Part shown: positions 13,926-26,799 of the stretch, piece after piece | Layout: each line of letters begins with the position of its first letter | How positions within the stretch are numbered: position 1 is the stretch's first letter | Origin: Torymus aiolomorphi | Taxonomy: Eukaryota; Arthropoda; Insecta; Hymenoptera; Torymidae | Assembly (NCBI GenBank): GCA_036365515.1 | Contig: CM070875.1 | Span: 2,453,001 to 2,517,000 of the forward strand | Direction: 5' to 3' | DNA length: 64,000 bases | The notes under the pieces: generated by a model | Seen by the model: the letters and a program-made list of their open reading frames with translations, nothing else | The model's database searches: none | What the model was told of the DNA's origin: nothing | Program-made: the position numbers and the translations under genes

Positions 13926-14793
13926 GGGTGACTTCACCAGTGAATGAACAAATAAGGAAATTGTAATTTTGGTTATTCAATTAAGTCTTAAAAATGGATT
14001 AAAAGTAAAAATCTTTTTTAATTAGTATTTTTAAATCTTCAAAGTTTACGTCAGTGACAACATTTTAGATAAAGAATAAAAGTAGAAATTTTGTTTAAAA
14101 GAAATCTGTAAATATCTCCTAAAAACCAATAAATGAACACGTGATGGTAGTGACTAAACACTTTGAAACCAGTGAGTGAACACTTACTTTGTATGTACTT
14201 ATGTAAATTCAGTAACAGTAATTTTACAATCTGAATGTTGAAAGTTGACACCAGGATGATAATGATGCACTTTATGTATTAAAACTAAACATTAAATATT
14301 AAACATTATTGATTTTTCATACAGTACAGCATGAGGTGCGAATAACGTTCATTCACTGGGTTGCCGGGATAAGACTAGCGATAAGATAAAATGAACCAAA
14401 GTTAGAACACTTAAATTATATTTAAATAATTAACTTTTCTCTTAAAAATAATGTCGAATCGTCAACTAGTAAGTATAAAACTTCATTTAGACATAAGATT
14501 TTAGCACAAAAACTTTCGATTTTGAAAAAAATTCAGCATATGCCTACACTGCATCTGCATCACCCTTATAGCGAATGGTGTATATTTAATTCTCATCACG
14601 ATATCGCAATATTAATAATTTTTTCCATCCAAGGTAATTAATTTCATAGCATGTACAATATATAAAATGAAAGGAAATTTCGCAAAAAATTCAAAATCAT
14701 GATTATACACAAAATGTACAAATTTTACAATTTTAAATATTATATCAAAATGTTCATTCACTAATGACTGTTCCAATACTGATATAGTCACCC
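13926..14793. mobile_element. 868-bp TA-flanked DNA element with internal subrepeats
   Basis: Inverted ends GGGTGACT / AGTCACCC are flanked by TA at 13924-13925 and 14794-14795, as for Tc1/mariner insertions. Inside, variants of GTGAATGAAC recur near both ends and in the middle (13944, about 14128, 14171, and inverted near 14348 and 14752). No transposase frame is present, so it is non-autonomous. Confidence 0.6.
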
Positions 14794-14795
14794 TA

Positions 14796-15840
14796 GTTAT
14801 CAGGAGCTAGATATAAGTTTCAAGTATAGCGTATCATTACATTCTATAAACAAATATTTATTACAAAATATCGTATATATACAATCCGCTGTTTTCATAG
14901 TGACGCTGTGTACCTTTATAACTCTAACGAATAATTTATGGTAATAAAAAAAGACACTAGAGCTGATTCACAGAGCAGACTGTGGTGTATAGAATAATGA
15001 TAAGTCTATAACGTATACCGAACCAATAGAGTTTTATAAATATAGTTTAACTATGTGTGCCACATAAAATAATTTAAATGTTTTCCGTTAGTAATAAGAG
15101 TTAAATTTTTGTTTAATAATACATGTATATGAAAATATTTAAACTGAAGGAAGCTATAATACTTTGATTTAAAAATACATCAATCAATACGAGAAAAGGA
15201 CTACTTTCAAGCGAACGGATTATAGTATATTACGCAACTAGGAAGCTAAAGACTTGGTCAGTCGAAAGTACGTGTAAATTGCCACCCGAGCCGAAAGCGA
15301 GGTATACTTTCGGTCAGGGTATCGTGAAAAAATATATAAGTCGAGAAGTTACAGTTATTTCAGGTGCTTACATCGTGTTTTTGTTACTCTACTAACTTTT
15401 CTTTTACTCTGGTTGAAATCGGTCATCTAGGTTACTAAATAATTACCAAAAAATGCCATAGTTCCGCGACATAAGTGAGAAACTTTTTTTAATCAATTTC
15501 TCCCATTTTACAGAATGTCGTTAACCTCAAACTCTTTGCATTTGATTTTATACTAATTTTTCTTTTACATAAAATGTATTTTTGTAATAAATTATTTACT
15601 ACAATGGCCACACATTGTAATGGCCTCCGGATTGTTTACAGCATTAATTTGGACCTGTTATTTTTTGGCGCATAATGATCATGCGTTAACCATTGTTCAA
15701 TGATTTAGTCGACTGGCCATTTTGAGTATCTTCATTAGTATCCAGAATCGAGTAAATTTTTCATATCAATAAAGGTAATAAATAGATTGAAAATAACTAC
15801 TTGACTTGAAAAAAAAAAAAACTTCTACTTGCGACACTAA
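14796..15840. other. AT-rich gene-free stretch
   Basis: A small hairpin (CCGAAAG...CTTTCGG, about 15291-15313) is the only structure I noticed. Confidence 0.5.
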
Positions 15841-16780
15841 ATTATAAGTTATTTCCAATCAAACTATCCCTTTACTACTCTAAAGATCATTTAAATCTCG
15901 ACCAGTACACATTCCCTCAATTACATCTCTTACCCACTACACATGCAACTGCGATACCCACCAAACAATCTAAAAACCCAAAGCGAAAATGACAACGACT
16001 CAGTGACCACCGCGGCGACCGCACACATCATCCCCGACATCACCTTACCACTCAGTCCTCAAAGAACCCCAACCCCGAAATTTCCAACAACACAGTCCTC
16101 CCAACCGCAATCAAAGAACGCCCGTAATACCCCCACCCCCTTCAATCCAATATGCACGTACAAGCGCTTGCGCGTAACAGAGCATCCCTCTGGCTGGGGA
16201 CATAAGGGCATACAGGGCACAACGTACCGGGACGGCCGAGGATCGCACGACGACGATTCGGTTCTGATTGTGGTCGGGCGTGTTACCGACGACCGCCGCC
16301 TCGAGGGCGTTTCGCGGTGGCTGATGCTGCTGGTGGTGGCGACCGCCGCCGCATCCTGGTCCACCGCCACCGAGCGAGTGCTGACGGATTACGAGGACGC
16401 TGCCCGCCGGCTCGAGCACCACCACCTGCCTCATCCTCATGCAGGCCTGTTGTTGTTGTCGTCGTCGTCGTCGTCCGCCGCCTCGTCGTCTTCGCCGTTC
16501 TCCTCCTAGTCGTCGTCGTCGTGGCGGTGGTGAGAGAGAGAACGAGTCGAGTTAACGAGGAGGCTGGAGGCTACGGCCTGTGATTTCGGTCGAATGATGC
16601 GCGCTGCTGCTGGCACAGCGAGTATACGACGCTTGCGATTAGCAATGGGCGATGGTCACTGCTGCGAGTGATGCCGTCCGCTCGATGTCGTCTGAAATGA
16701 GAAAGAGATGTGTGGTTAGAGATCGTGTGTAGGTTGAGAGGGGGATAGAGTTGAGCAGAGTTTACAGGGAATCGGGGAAT
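15840..16780. other. GC-rich island with a possible signal-peptide frame
   Basis: C-rich 15880-16150 and G/T-rich 16560-16760. On the plus strand, an ATG at 16324 opens MLLVVATAAASWSTA, which resembles a secretion signal, then an acidic stretch and Ser codon repeats. There is no good splice donor, so I do not call a gene. Confidence 0.4.
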
Positions 16781-17149
16781 ATCTGTGCGGCACTTTGTGT
16801 AATATTTTACGGTGCTTTCGTGATACTTGTACATAGAAAAGGTTGCTTATCATTCATACCCGGAGATCAAAATAACCGGTACAGTCCAGTAAAAATTGTG
16901 GACATTTCACTGTAATTTTTACTTTGTTTTTCTGTCTGGAGAACTTACTTTGTAAAATTAATATTAGTTAGGAAAGAGAGAAACTCAAATACAAAAAGTT
17001 AAGGTAAAATAAATCAAGAGATATACAAAGATTATATGCTTATTTGGTAAAGGATTGCTGAATAAGAAATCTAAAATGAAAACTGTTTATAATATTGATA
17101 TTAATTATTCCGGTATGTATTATATCGCATTTCCCACTTTAACTATCAT

Positions 17150-17346
17150 TGCAAACGAAGCATCTAGCAATTGAAACTCCTACAAACATCCTCTTAGCAA
17201 TTACTACACTCATCATGTCCAATCAGATAAGAAAGAGAGAGAGGTACATATGCGATTCAAAAGCTAAAAATAAAAAGACCTGGAAAAAAACTCTTACTCC
17301 TCGCAACTACCTAGTTAACAGCACCATCACGTCGCGAAGAGCTCAA

Positions 17347-17384
<38 letters not shown>

Positions 17385-18560
17385 CTCGGAAAATCAATAC
17401 GCGACCATGAAATAAATCTCGAAAGAGCCTGCCATTAAATCGTCAGAAGCGTTGTAATTGCCGTGCCATTATCCTCAGCCGGCGCGCTCTCGCTCTGACG
17501 AAAAAAGGAACGCCTGCAGCACAGCACGAGAAAGAAGTCAATCGGCGTTTTGCGCTGCTCGAGGCCTCGCGTATATAAAGGAAAAACTAGACTACTATAC
17601 CGATTTCCGCCCTCTCCTCCCCCTCTTCTTTCCACTCTCGCGCAAACGCCTCGTGGGCATCGCGAAGAAGTGGCGAAAAATCGAGAGCGATAGAGAGAAA
17701 GAGAGAGGTAGATAGAAAAAAAGAGGACTCGCGGCAATGGAAAATTCTGCTGACTGTGACGAGAGCATCGGCGCGCGGGTGTGTATTTCGATGCTGCTCA
17801 CGTGCTCGACTCTGCGCGCGCGAGTGCAATATAAAACAAAAAAAAAGAAAGAAAAAAAACGCACGAGGGAAGTGAAAGAAGAAGACGACGAAGAAGAACG
17901 GAGTAAGGCTAGCGAAAAATCGCGCACGAGACAGAGCGAGAGAGAGAGCAATTGCAATCGCGATGCACGAGCGAGCAACGGCTGCCTGCCTGCCTGCTCC
18001 TTTGAGTACAGAAGGGAGAGAGAAAAAAAGTGCTGCGACACAAAGCTCGCGGAGCTGTCGCCACTTGTGCGCTCGCGCTGCCGCCGCTATGCCGCTTTAT
18101 ACCTACTCTCTTTTCACCGAGACCGCCCGCGCGCTTGGCAATGACGCGTGTCTTGACGAACACGCGAATGTTAAAATAGTAGGCGCATGTGTATGTGTGC
18201 GGATTCTGCATAGGTCAGGCGGATAATGCGAGCGCGGGTGTGTCTTGACTTTTCCCGGCCTGTTTGAGAGAGCTCGCGGAGGTTTTATCGGATATGCGAG
18301 TGCACTCGACGAAGAGAGAAAGAGACAGATAGGTTGCTTGCTGGCTTATGCGCCGGTTTCGCGGATGTGTTTGCGAGGTGGATATTGAGCTGGATTATCG
18401 GTTATCTTTAGTAGCAGGTTTTTGGGGAAGAAGTCTACTGGCTGAGCAGCGTTTGACGCTGTTTTGGGGGATGAATTTTTTCGGTGGAGTACATTTTGGT
18501 GTAGTCGGTGAAATGCGTTTGAGTGAAGGTTGCTTTTGTTGATTTTGCATGAAATTGAGA
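17150..18560. other. GC-rich island with skewed flanks
   Basis: A/C-rich left, CpG-rich 17400-18240, G/T-rich 18240-18560. No supported exon. Confidence 0.5.
17349..17382. repeat. (CT)n microsatellite
   Basis: A pure CT run on the left flank of the 17.2-18.6 kb island. Confidence 0.9.
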
Positions 18561-19139
18561 GAATTAATTAACAAGACGTTGGAGCATTGAATTATACGTT
18601 TATTTAAAGTTTTATTGGCGAGTAATTGGCTGGGTGAGTCGAAATTTTTTTTGGTAGCTCGTAATTTATGTACAAAATACAAACAAATGTCTGATTTTGT
18701 AAAGACTGCGTAATTTGTATGTTAAAAAAATATTGTACGATACATACTATATATACGAGTACATTTAGTTGAACGTCCCCATAAGTCAGTAGAATTTAAG
18801 ATATGTACAGATTTTATTATTATATCGTTATTTCAATATTGAAATAGTATCACTTAATAGTTATTTCAATACTAAACTAGTGTTATTTGATGGTTGTTCT
18901 AGCGTTGCTTATTTTTTTCATCAGTATAATATCACTCTCTGAAATGCGTATTTAACTGTAACACGGGTTTCAGCACAATATAATATATTTCCCATGAAAT
19001 TCCACTAGGTTATGTTTCGAGAACATCATTCCGATCGTTTAAGTATAGCAATCAATTTCTCTATTAAAGACTAAAATATTCAAATTTTCAAACATGATAA
19101 TAAGACTCATCTTATTACTCTGAAACGCAGGTTAAAAAC

Positions 19140-22100
19140 TATACTCCCAGACTTAACACAAAATCGAATTTCCCAATATACCGCTTAGAGCGCCACAGAA
19201 AAAGCAAATGCAATTCAACCTCAACTTCTCCAATCCCAATCAACAAACCTATACACGCACTGCTCGCATCGCATCTCCGCGATCGCGCGGGATCCATTCC
19301 GCAAATCAAACGAAAAACGCCGCCCGAGGAAATAAATATTTATGCACACATCCAGCGGCCGCGAAACAAGCGCGCGACCGCGAACCTAGAGGAGATTGAA
19401 TTCGGCGCGCGGGCCCTTAATGCGGCGAAGCGTCGTCGGCCTCGGGGTTGAGAAATCTTTTGATATCCAGAGAGAGAGTCGCGGTTCTCGCTCTTTGACT
19501 CGCTGCCAACGTGTATACCTACGGATAAGCTATAGAGAGATGCACAAGGCTGCTTTTTTTAGAATTACATATTAATTTCAGCGCGAGTCGATTAGGTGCT
19601 GGGTGAGTGGCAGAGTGCAAAGAAATTTCCCAAAGGGATTTTTTCGCTTTTTGTTGTTGTTGTTGTTGTTGAGGTAACTGGAAAGTTAGCGGTTATGCGC
19701 GAGTGCGAAAGCGATCTGCACACAGTCGGATCCGGACGCGGGCGTTTGAACTCTCTGGGTTCGATTGAAGTGGTGAGTTGTTTTGTTTGATCGCGCGCGG
19801 GTGAAGAGCGATATGACGGTCGTGTTTATTGAGAGCGAGAAAGCGTGCTTTATTTCATGCTTTTTATAGATATTTTGAAAGAGAATTTTTTCTTTTTTTG
19901 TTTATGCGGTTACACTTGTGAAGAGGTATTTAGGCCTTGGCCTGAAAGGTTATTAAACGTCGACTTAAAAAATCATACATGATAAATATTATTACTCTAG
20001 ATAAACCATTAAGCATTTATCATTATAAGAGACTAATTTTTATACAGTTAACGTCGATGTATACACTTGCGCAAATCGGAAAGGAAACTTGCAAAGTATC
20101 GATGACCTTATACATAAGTTTGCTAAATCGCGCATATCAATGAAGACAAACCATCAATCACCATACGCTGAAATCAGGAAGCAAACAACTACCGTCACGT
20201 CGGAAAAGTATCTTTCCCTCTCATTTCTCAGATCTCTTACACCACCGCAGGCATCTATTTAATCTCTCTTGGCAATTGTTAATATGCCTCGCTTCATTCG
20301 GGCCGATGATGCATTACGCTTCTATCTTTCCCTTCCACTGACGCACAATATCGTCTTTGTATGCAACCTCTGTTCGCGTACGCGTGCGACACTGAATCTC
20401 TGCCAGTTCCATGTATAGCTGTGTGTATGTGTGTGTCTTTTTATAAAACGCGCGCACGCGTGGGAGATGAAAAAAAAAGAGATGAAAAATTGACAGTCGT
20501 TGAGCTGTTTATATGCTCCACAAACGCTTTGTGTAGTTTTCTAGAACATTTAACCGCCAGACGCGCAGTAGAGAATGTTTGCACTGTTGAAGTGGTCGTA
20601 TAGTATCGCGCAACTATGATGCAGAGTGGCAATAAATTCCCACTAGTATTTTTGCGAAACCTTTGTAGCGAATTCTGCAAGCCGCACGTATAGAGGAGTA
20701 TTAGTTTGTTTAGTCTTCGCGCGAGTGTGTGTGTGTGTGTGCGTGTCGACGTATAAATAGGAGAGTTAATAACGATGATGAGGGAGGTTTCGGTGTGCAT
20801 TATGCATACGTACGGGAAAGATTTCAAACATAATTTTTTTTTTGTTGTTTAAAAAAAAAAAAGAAGCGGGCTAGCGTGTGGGTATATTTTTAAAACTAAG
20901 GAACGACCGAAAAACAAGAGCCAAAGTTATCCCCTCTGATTACCATATTCGTTACTCTTTGCACCTAATTAAAAAATTAATTTCGACCGAGTTTACACCC
21001 TCCTTTTTGCTGTTTTTTTTTTATGCGCGCGAGACGACACGTTCTCGATGCGATTAAAATTCTAAGCACGCGTTCGGTCGCATTTGCATGCGACTTGCGG
21101 TCAAGAACGCGCGCGGGTAGCGGCAAAATCAAAATTCATTATCCCGCTCGTACACACCTCTTTGAGAGCGCATAACCACACACACAGAGACACGAGCCGC
21201 TGCTGTTTGTTACAACCAATCTGCAAATTGTTTCAAAAGACGCGATTAAAATTGTTTATAAAACAGTATTATATATCATAAACATTGCTTTGACAGCCGC
21301 TGCCAACTGAAAGCTGGCACGAGCTTCGCGGCGCGGCTTACTCTGAGCGCTTATCCAAAAAACTCTCTAGCTTCTGCGCGGGAGGAGAAAAAACGTAAAC
21401 ATTGTCAACGGGGTTGTATATAGAAAGGATATACACACACACACACATACGTGGGAGAAGAAAAAAAAATTTAATCTCCCACGCGCCGGCCTCTTTGACG
21501 AGGCAAACATTTCATTTTCCGTGTACGTGTATATGTGTGTGCGAAAAATTCCGGCGTTAAGCGACAGTCCGTCTCTTTTACTCCTACCATTACCCTAATT
21601 TACTCTCACTCTCTCTTCCTCTTTCTCGATTGAGGTCCACGCGACTACCACTCTCTCAGTCGCTCGCGCTCTCTTCAAAAATTTTCTAAAATTAGAGCGC
21701 GTGCATATAGCCCGCGGGAGAGCCACTACCACTAATAATAAAACGTTCAGTCGCGAGAGGAAGAAGAAAACCGCGCCGGCGAGAGAGAGAGAGAGGAGAC
21801 GAGAGAATTTATTTTCGTCGGGACACGTGCGCGCGGAGCTAACGAACTCGAGCGCGAGATTCGACGATTGTAAACATAGACATTGACTATTATGCGCGCT
21901 ATAATGTGGGTATAGGTGAAGCGCGGATTTGAGCTTTGATTTCTCAATTCTCACAGCTGTTACATTTTCTTTTAAATGTTGTTGAATTTTTCTTTCGTTC
22001 TATAGAGAATTCTGTTGATGAAGTATGTATAGTTATAATACGTTGATTAAGTAATCAATTTACGAAGACGTACAACATTTGATATACCTGCGAGTGATTT

Positions 22101-22280
22101 TCTCTGGCGAATCGTGCAATGTCAACAAAGAGAACCAAATGTTTGTAGCTCGCTCAGCGCGTCTTATAGTACACACTGTTATTACCGAGAAACGCTTACT
22201 TATTCGCGATCGCATGTCTTCGTACTTGCCTACGGAAAATCATTGATCAGTTATCGTTCGCCATCCAGTAACGCACATTA
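19140..22280. other. GC-rich stretches upstream of the small membrane-protein genes
   Basis: 19140-19960 follows the A/C to G/T island pattern. 20.2-21.9 kb has further CpG-rich stretches with no exon. The promoter of the gene starting at 22290 should lie near 22.1-22.28 kb, but I see no TATA box. Confidence 0.4.
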
Positions 22281-22289
22281 ATCAGCAAA

Positions 22290-23262
22290 ATGGAGTGGAA
22301 TCGAATAAATATAATACTGACCATCATTTGTATTCCCACCGTCTGTATCATCATATTCCTGGCAATTTGGTGCATCCTTGCGGTTAGCAAATTTTTTTTT
22401 TTTTTAATAATCCTTTATTACCTTTTGTTAATTACCATTTTTTATCATTAAATGGCATGATAACTATAACTAGAAATTAATTGAATGCAATACAATTGAT
22501 TACAAATGCAATACAAATTAATTGAAATACAAACATGTATTTCATATACTCATTCTATATTGCACGACTATCCAAACAACATAGTTAAAATACATTATTT
22601 CAATAGTCATAATTTGTTCAATATTTTGAAATACCCGTTATTTGAATAGTGCATTATTTATTATTTAATATTAGTAACTATTCGATTTAGCTATTACAAA
22701 GAGTGCATCTGCACTACTTGCATCTACACTGTTGAACTGTCACAATTTCAGCAGTCAAATAATGTATTTTTTCTATTTAACATTTAAGGAGTCGTTGCAT
22801 ATTCAATCATTTGTACTTTACCTTAAATGACTGATGAACTATAAATTTAATTTAACTCAATCTTAATACTTATTACAACGACAACCACCACCCAAACCGA
22901 ATCCAACCGACATTAAACCAAAGACTTGTTATCTGCCCCAACAGTGGCTCAGTCCCTCTTGGCACTTCAGCTGGCGCTGCGGCAGATGCTGGGAGTTCGA
23001 CAGAGTTACGCGGCCTCGCAACAGAAGCTCGTATCGTCGCAACGAGTACAGCCCTGCCGAAGCCCAAGCCATGCGCATGATGCCGACCAGGCGACCAGCA
23101 CCGCAGCCAGCAGTCGTTCCAGGCAGTTCCCAAACCGTGGAAGTCCAGGCTGTGGTGGAGAACATAGAGGTGAAAATCGTGCCACAGCAAAAAGCCGAGA
23201 CAAAGCAGGAGACGGGTGTATTGCTGGAGGAGCTGAAAGAGGAAAATCATGATACGATGTAA
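22290..23262 (+). CDS. Unrecognised small single-pass membrane protein, two exons (136 aa)
   Basis: The model joins 22290-22382 to 22945-23262, phase 0. Residues 8-31 form one hydrophobic helix, encoded almost exactly by exon 1. Exon 2 starts with a Trp/Arg/Cys-rich juxtamembrane stretch, continues through a Pro-rich segment (TRRPAPQPAVVPGSS) and ends with a charged Lys/Glu tail ending EENHDTM. The acceptor ccccaacag is good; the donor GTTAGC is weak. Without splicing, translation would stop after 53 aa, a hydrophobic run. An AATAAA lies near 23629. The next gene starts 592 nt downstream with the same design (short N-terminus, one helix, basic segment), so the two may be old tandem duplicates or functionally linked. 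I do not recognise either family and infer no biochemical role. Confidence 0.6.
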
Positions 23263-23628
23263 TCATTTACACCATATCATCATTTCTTCTTCATCATTGA
23301 AGACTGATTTGACGAGGTGGAAGAAGAGTGTTAATGGTTAAGCGATGTTTAATAATGAGTTGATGTAAATGATGACACTTTTAATGTTGTCATAAAAGGT
23401 AGAAAAGACTGATCAGTTTAACAAGAGATTTTGGACAATGACAGCCTGTAATTGCGGAGTTTTATAGTTAAGAAAATGTATTTTAGACTTTGCGCAATGC
23501 AAGAAAATTTTAGCAACGATGCTTTTAAATTATTGGCATATTTTGTAATTTTAGCGAACGATAATAATATCCGTATACAATCTCTGTATAAGTGTGCGTC
23601 TTGTAATGTATTTGATAATATTTGCCAA

Positions 23629-23634
23629 TAAAAA
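23629..23634 (+). terminator. Poly(A) signal of the 22.3-kb small membrane-protein gene
   Basis: An AATAAA sits about 370 nt after the stop codon and about 220 nt before the next start codon. It separates the two small genes into two transcription units. Confidence 0.5.
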
Positions 23635-23853
23635 CAAAATATTCGAGTCCAGAAACGATAAACTTTAATTTTTCCTTATTGACACACTCAAAACAAACAT
23701 ATTCGTATTCCACTTTGTCATCACGTGGCAACTATTATCGATAGGATCCAACCAATCTCTGTTATTATAACATCTTATTTGTACACGAAAATTTCCCAAG
23801 CACGACCCTAAACTCATATATCCGCGCAAGTAGTCCGTAACAGTATTACAATA

Positions 23854-24400
23854 ATGGCCCTCCGTGATCCGTTGTTTATCGCGTTCTGTGTGGTGATCCC
23901 GCTGCTAATTTCCTTGGGCGCTCTAATCCACTGGCTCTGGTGCGGATTAAAAAAATGCAGATGCTGCAGACGCAGAAACAGCGTTGAGGAAGCGCCAAGG
24001 GATATTGTCTTGGAACAAATGCCACCGGGTAACGAGGAAAACAGACCACGAAATGTCCGGTCAGATGATGGCGAGGATAATGAGGAAGTCAGTCCTCGGG
24101 AAGCAAACAGCGCAGAAGATAGCCAAAGGACTAGTGGCTGGTGCACCTGGTGGTGCTGCTGTAGTAGACAACGTAGGTAGAAAACGTGTTTGGATCGTTG
24201 AATCGGGTGTAAACACAGTGCGAAGAGTGCGATAGTCTTAAGAGATTATAGGGCTGGTGATTAATGGGTGTGTTTTGACAGGTATGACGTTCAACAACTT
24301 GCAGGAGATGCGGAACAACCCGGTGAGGAGCACCGAACCGGGGGATTTGTTTGCCGACCAACTTTCGCCAGATTCGAGACAAGCTGAGGAGATGCTTTAA
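23854..24400 (+). CDS. Unrecognised small single-pass membrane protein, three exons (125 aa)
   Basis: Exons: 23854-24028, 24093-24176 and 24282-24400, all GT-AG, junctions phase 1. Residues 7-31 are one membrane helix, followed by a basic Cys cluster (KKCRCCRRR, 33-41) that could be a palmitoylation or retention signal. The rest is soluble, passing GLVAGAPGGAAVVDNVG and ending DSRQAEEML. I chose this model over the 108-aa unspliced frame because removing a 64-nt intron (24029-24092, GTAACG...GTCAG) changes the frame. That replaces an unlikely Trp/Cys-rich string (CTWWCCC) with ordinary-looking sequence that stays open through the next splice. Intron retention would give a different acidic tail, so both forms may exist. 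It sits just downstream of another small membrane-protein gene. Family unknown. Confidence 0.65.
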
Positions 24401-24819
24401 TGGCGTTAGGACTTTATTTTAAAGTTGATACTATGCGTGTATGTGTAGTATCTTTCCTTTCTTAATAACGGTTGTGACAACAACGCATAGAATGATTTTA
24501 ACCTTATTGACGATATTCAACATGAAATGATGGATTCTATAGGATGTTTTAAGAAAGAAAAGAATTTTTCTAATTTTAGACTGATTTTCATTTGATTATA
24601 TTAATTTTTATGAATGTGTATTGTACAAATATACATTTTATGTCAAAACTTTTTTTTATAAGAATAATTGTTCAATTGTCATGTCGTGAATAACTATTGT
24701 CAATTGTTACTTTCTTTGGTGTGGGAATGATAATACTTTTTTATAAAATGTACTTTCTAAAATAGTAAAGAATAATGACGCAAAAATAAAATTTACAATT
24801 TTTCTTAACATTCCTGAAA

Positions 24820-25740
24820 CAGTAATACTTTTCACTACCTCAAATAGCAAATTTTACACAATGACACGACTGCCCCTCGTCCATAGAGAAAACAGTAACT
24901 TTTAATCCAATTTCTCCATGTATTTACTCAAAACAAACTTCAACCTATCAAATCCCGAACAACAATCCCAAATAACTCGAATCCAGCCCCCAAATCTTAC
25001 AAAACCGATACCACGCAACTCCTCTCTCCAACAGCAGCATACCTCGGAATAAAGGAGCACATGGACATTAAAACGCGCGCCTACCACCGCCACCACATAT
25101 ATACACGTACAGAAATAACGAACGGCAGCTCATCGACCCGCGCATAGCACACGCTTGACTCGGCAAAGGCCGCCGCAATCGCGCTCGCCTGCGGGTGTGA
25201 ATATACCAGAGAGAGAAAAGATAGTCGATCCATCGAACGCCTCGGCGTCTACAAAGGGTCTAGACGGAAATAACCGCGCGCTTCTGTTATATTCCTACGA
25301 CACTGTAAGATCATCGGACTCTGCACCCGCATCCTAAAGGACGTGAAATTCGGCATAAGTATGAGTGTCTGCAAGCTTTTCTGCTCGCTGTATTCCTCTG
25401 AGAAATAAAGAGAGAGGGAGTGAGCGTTGACCCACTTCTACACGGCCACCCGGCAGCACATCTGTTTATCCGCATCCCCCCTGTGTTTGCGTAAATTTTA
25501 AAGAGCGAGCGGAGTGCTAATTGTTTTTTGATTTTTGTAGAGAAAGAGAGAGAAAGAGAGAGAGAAAGAGGGCTGACGCTACGTTTTTCGGGGCCAGAGA
25601 GAGAGAGAGACAGTTAATTTTAGGCTGGGAATTAGGTGAACGATGCGCGTTTTGGAGGTTTATGGCCGTGAGTCGTTGGATTTATGAGGCGGCGGTGTAC
25701 GGAAGAATGAAATACTTTTAATTTAAGAAGTTTAGCGTAT
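24820..25740. other. GC-rich island with skewed flanks
   Basis: C-rich 24840-25040, CpG-rich centre, G-rich with GA runs 25530-25740. No supported exon. Confidence 0.5.
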
Positions 25741-26396
25741 GAGTTTTTTTGGCGGATGTGTTTATAAAATTTCGACTTTTACGACGTTTCCACTATATAT
25801 TTAGAGGGAAGATTCCACCACTCCCAGTAATTTAGATTCAAATTCCCTCTAAAGCGCGCGCGCGCGCTCGCTTGCCGGCTACTTTTTTGATTAAAAGAGT
25901 AAATCCTTTGAAATCGTAAAGTTTATTTTATTTTACCGGCGGGCAATGTAAAAATAGAGGCTGTTACGGTACAGAGGTTGAATCGCAAATTATTGCGTCA
26001 TGATATGTTACAATAACATTTTAAATTGCTGCAAGTAAATATAAAGTTTACGGTTTGTTCGTTTCATTCAATGAAAAGGGCATTCTATACCGTACACAAT
26101 TCAGTCGCACAAACCGTCTCTCGAAATCGATTCAACAAAAATTTAAACGAATTTTAATTAAACTCTCTTTTTCCGCAGAGCAAAGCGCAAACTTTCCGAG
26201 AGAGACAAAAAGAACCGCTACTTCCGAGCTAAAACTTTCAAGGCTACTTATTTTTGATTTTCGAAAGTTGTACTTTTGATTCTCTCGTCGCGTGCGCAGT
26301 ACTTCCTCCTTCTCGTCGTCGTCATCTCGAATCCAGGGAATTCGGAATTCCGAAAAAGATGAAATTTAAAAATTGAGCAGCAATATGAGTGGCGTT

Positions 26397-26398
<2 letters not shown>

Positions 26399-26429
<31 letters not shown>
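26399..26429. repeat. (GA)n microsatellite
   Basis: A short pure GA run in an otherwise gene-free stretch. Confidence 0.9.
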
Positions 26430-26432
<3 letters not shown>

Positions 26433-26799
26433 GTTACGGAAATCTATCTATCTATATGTAAATGTAAACAAGTACGTAATGTGATCGCGCTTAAGGGGAG
26501 GGGGAGAGATGAGGAGAAGAACATCCCAGACCACTTTTGTAACTATATGTTTCAATCTATTTCCGTATTTCCGTCAAGCTCTCGTATTACTTTCTTATGC
26601 AGAGAATTTATTATGCGCACCTCCTCTCTGCCGAAGAGTTTGAATACAAGTGCGTGCACGCGTTGCAATTTCGAGTAACTTTTTCCCTTTTGTGATCATT
26701 TGTCAGAAACAACGCTTCAACTAAGCTTCAGATAAAAAACAAAAAACCAAGAAATTATTCTTTTTTCATTCAAATTATTTACACGTTACCTATCCGAGA

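Noticed and set aside
15943..16509. 188-aa plus-strand frame, and overlapping minus-strand frames of 103 and 109 aa
   Set aside because: The first half is translated C-rich flank, the end is a TCG repeat, and no splice sites fit. I kept only a note of the signal-peptide-like stretch.
23854..24387. 142-aa model that keeps the 24029-24092 segment and splices at 24176/24282 in the first frame
   Set aside because: It forces a CTWWCCC segment and an unlikely tail. Removing the 64-nt intron gives natural-looking sequence in a consistent frame with the same downstream junction.
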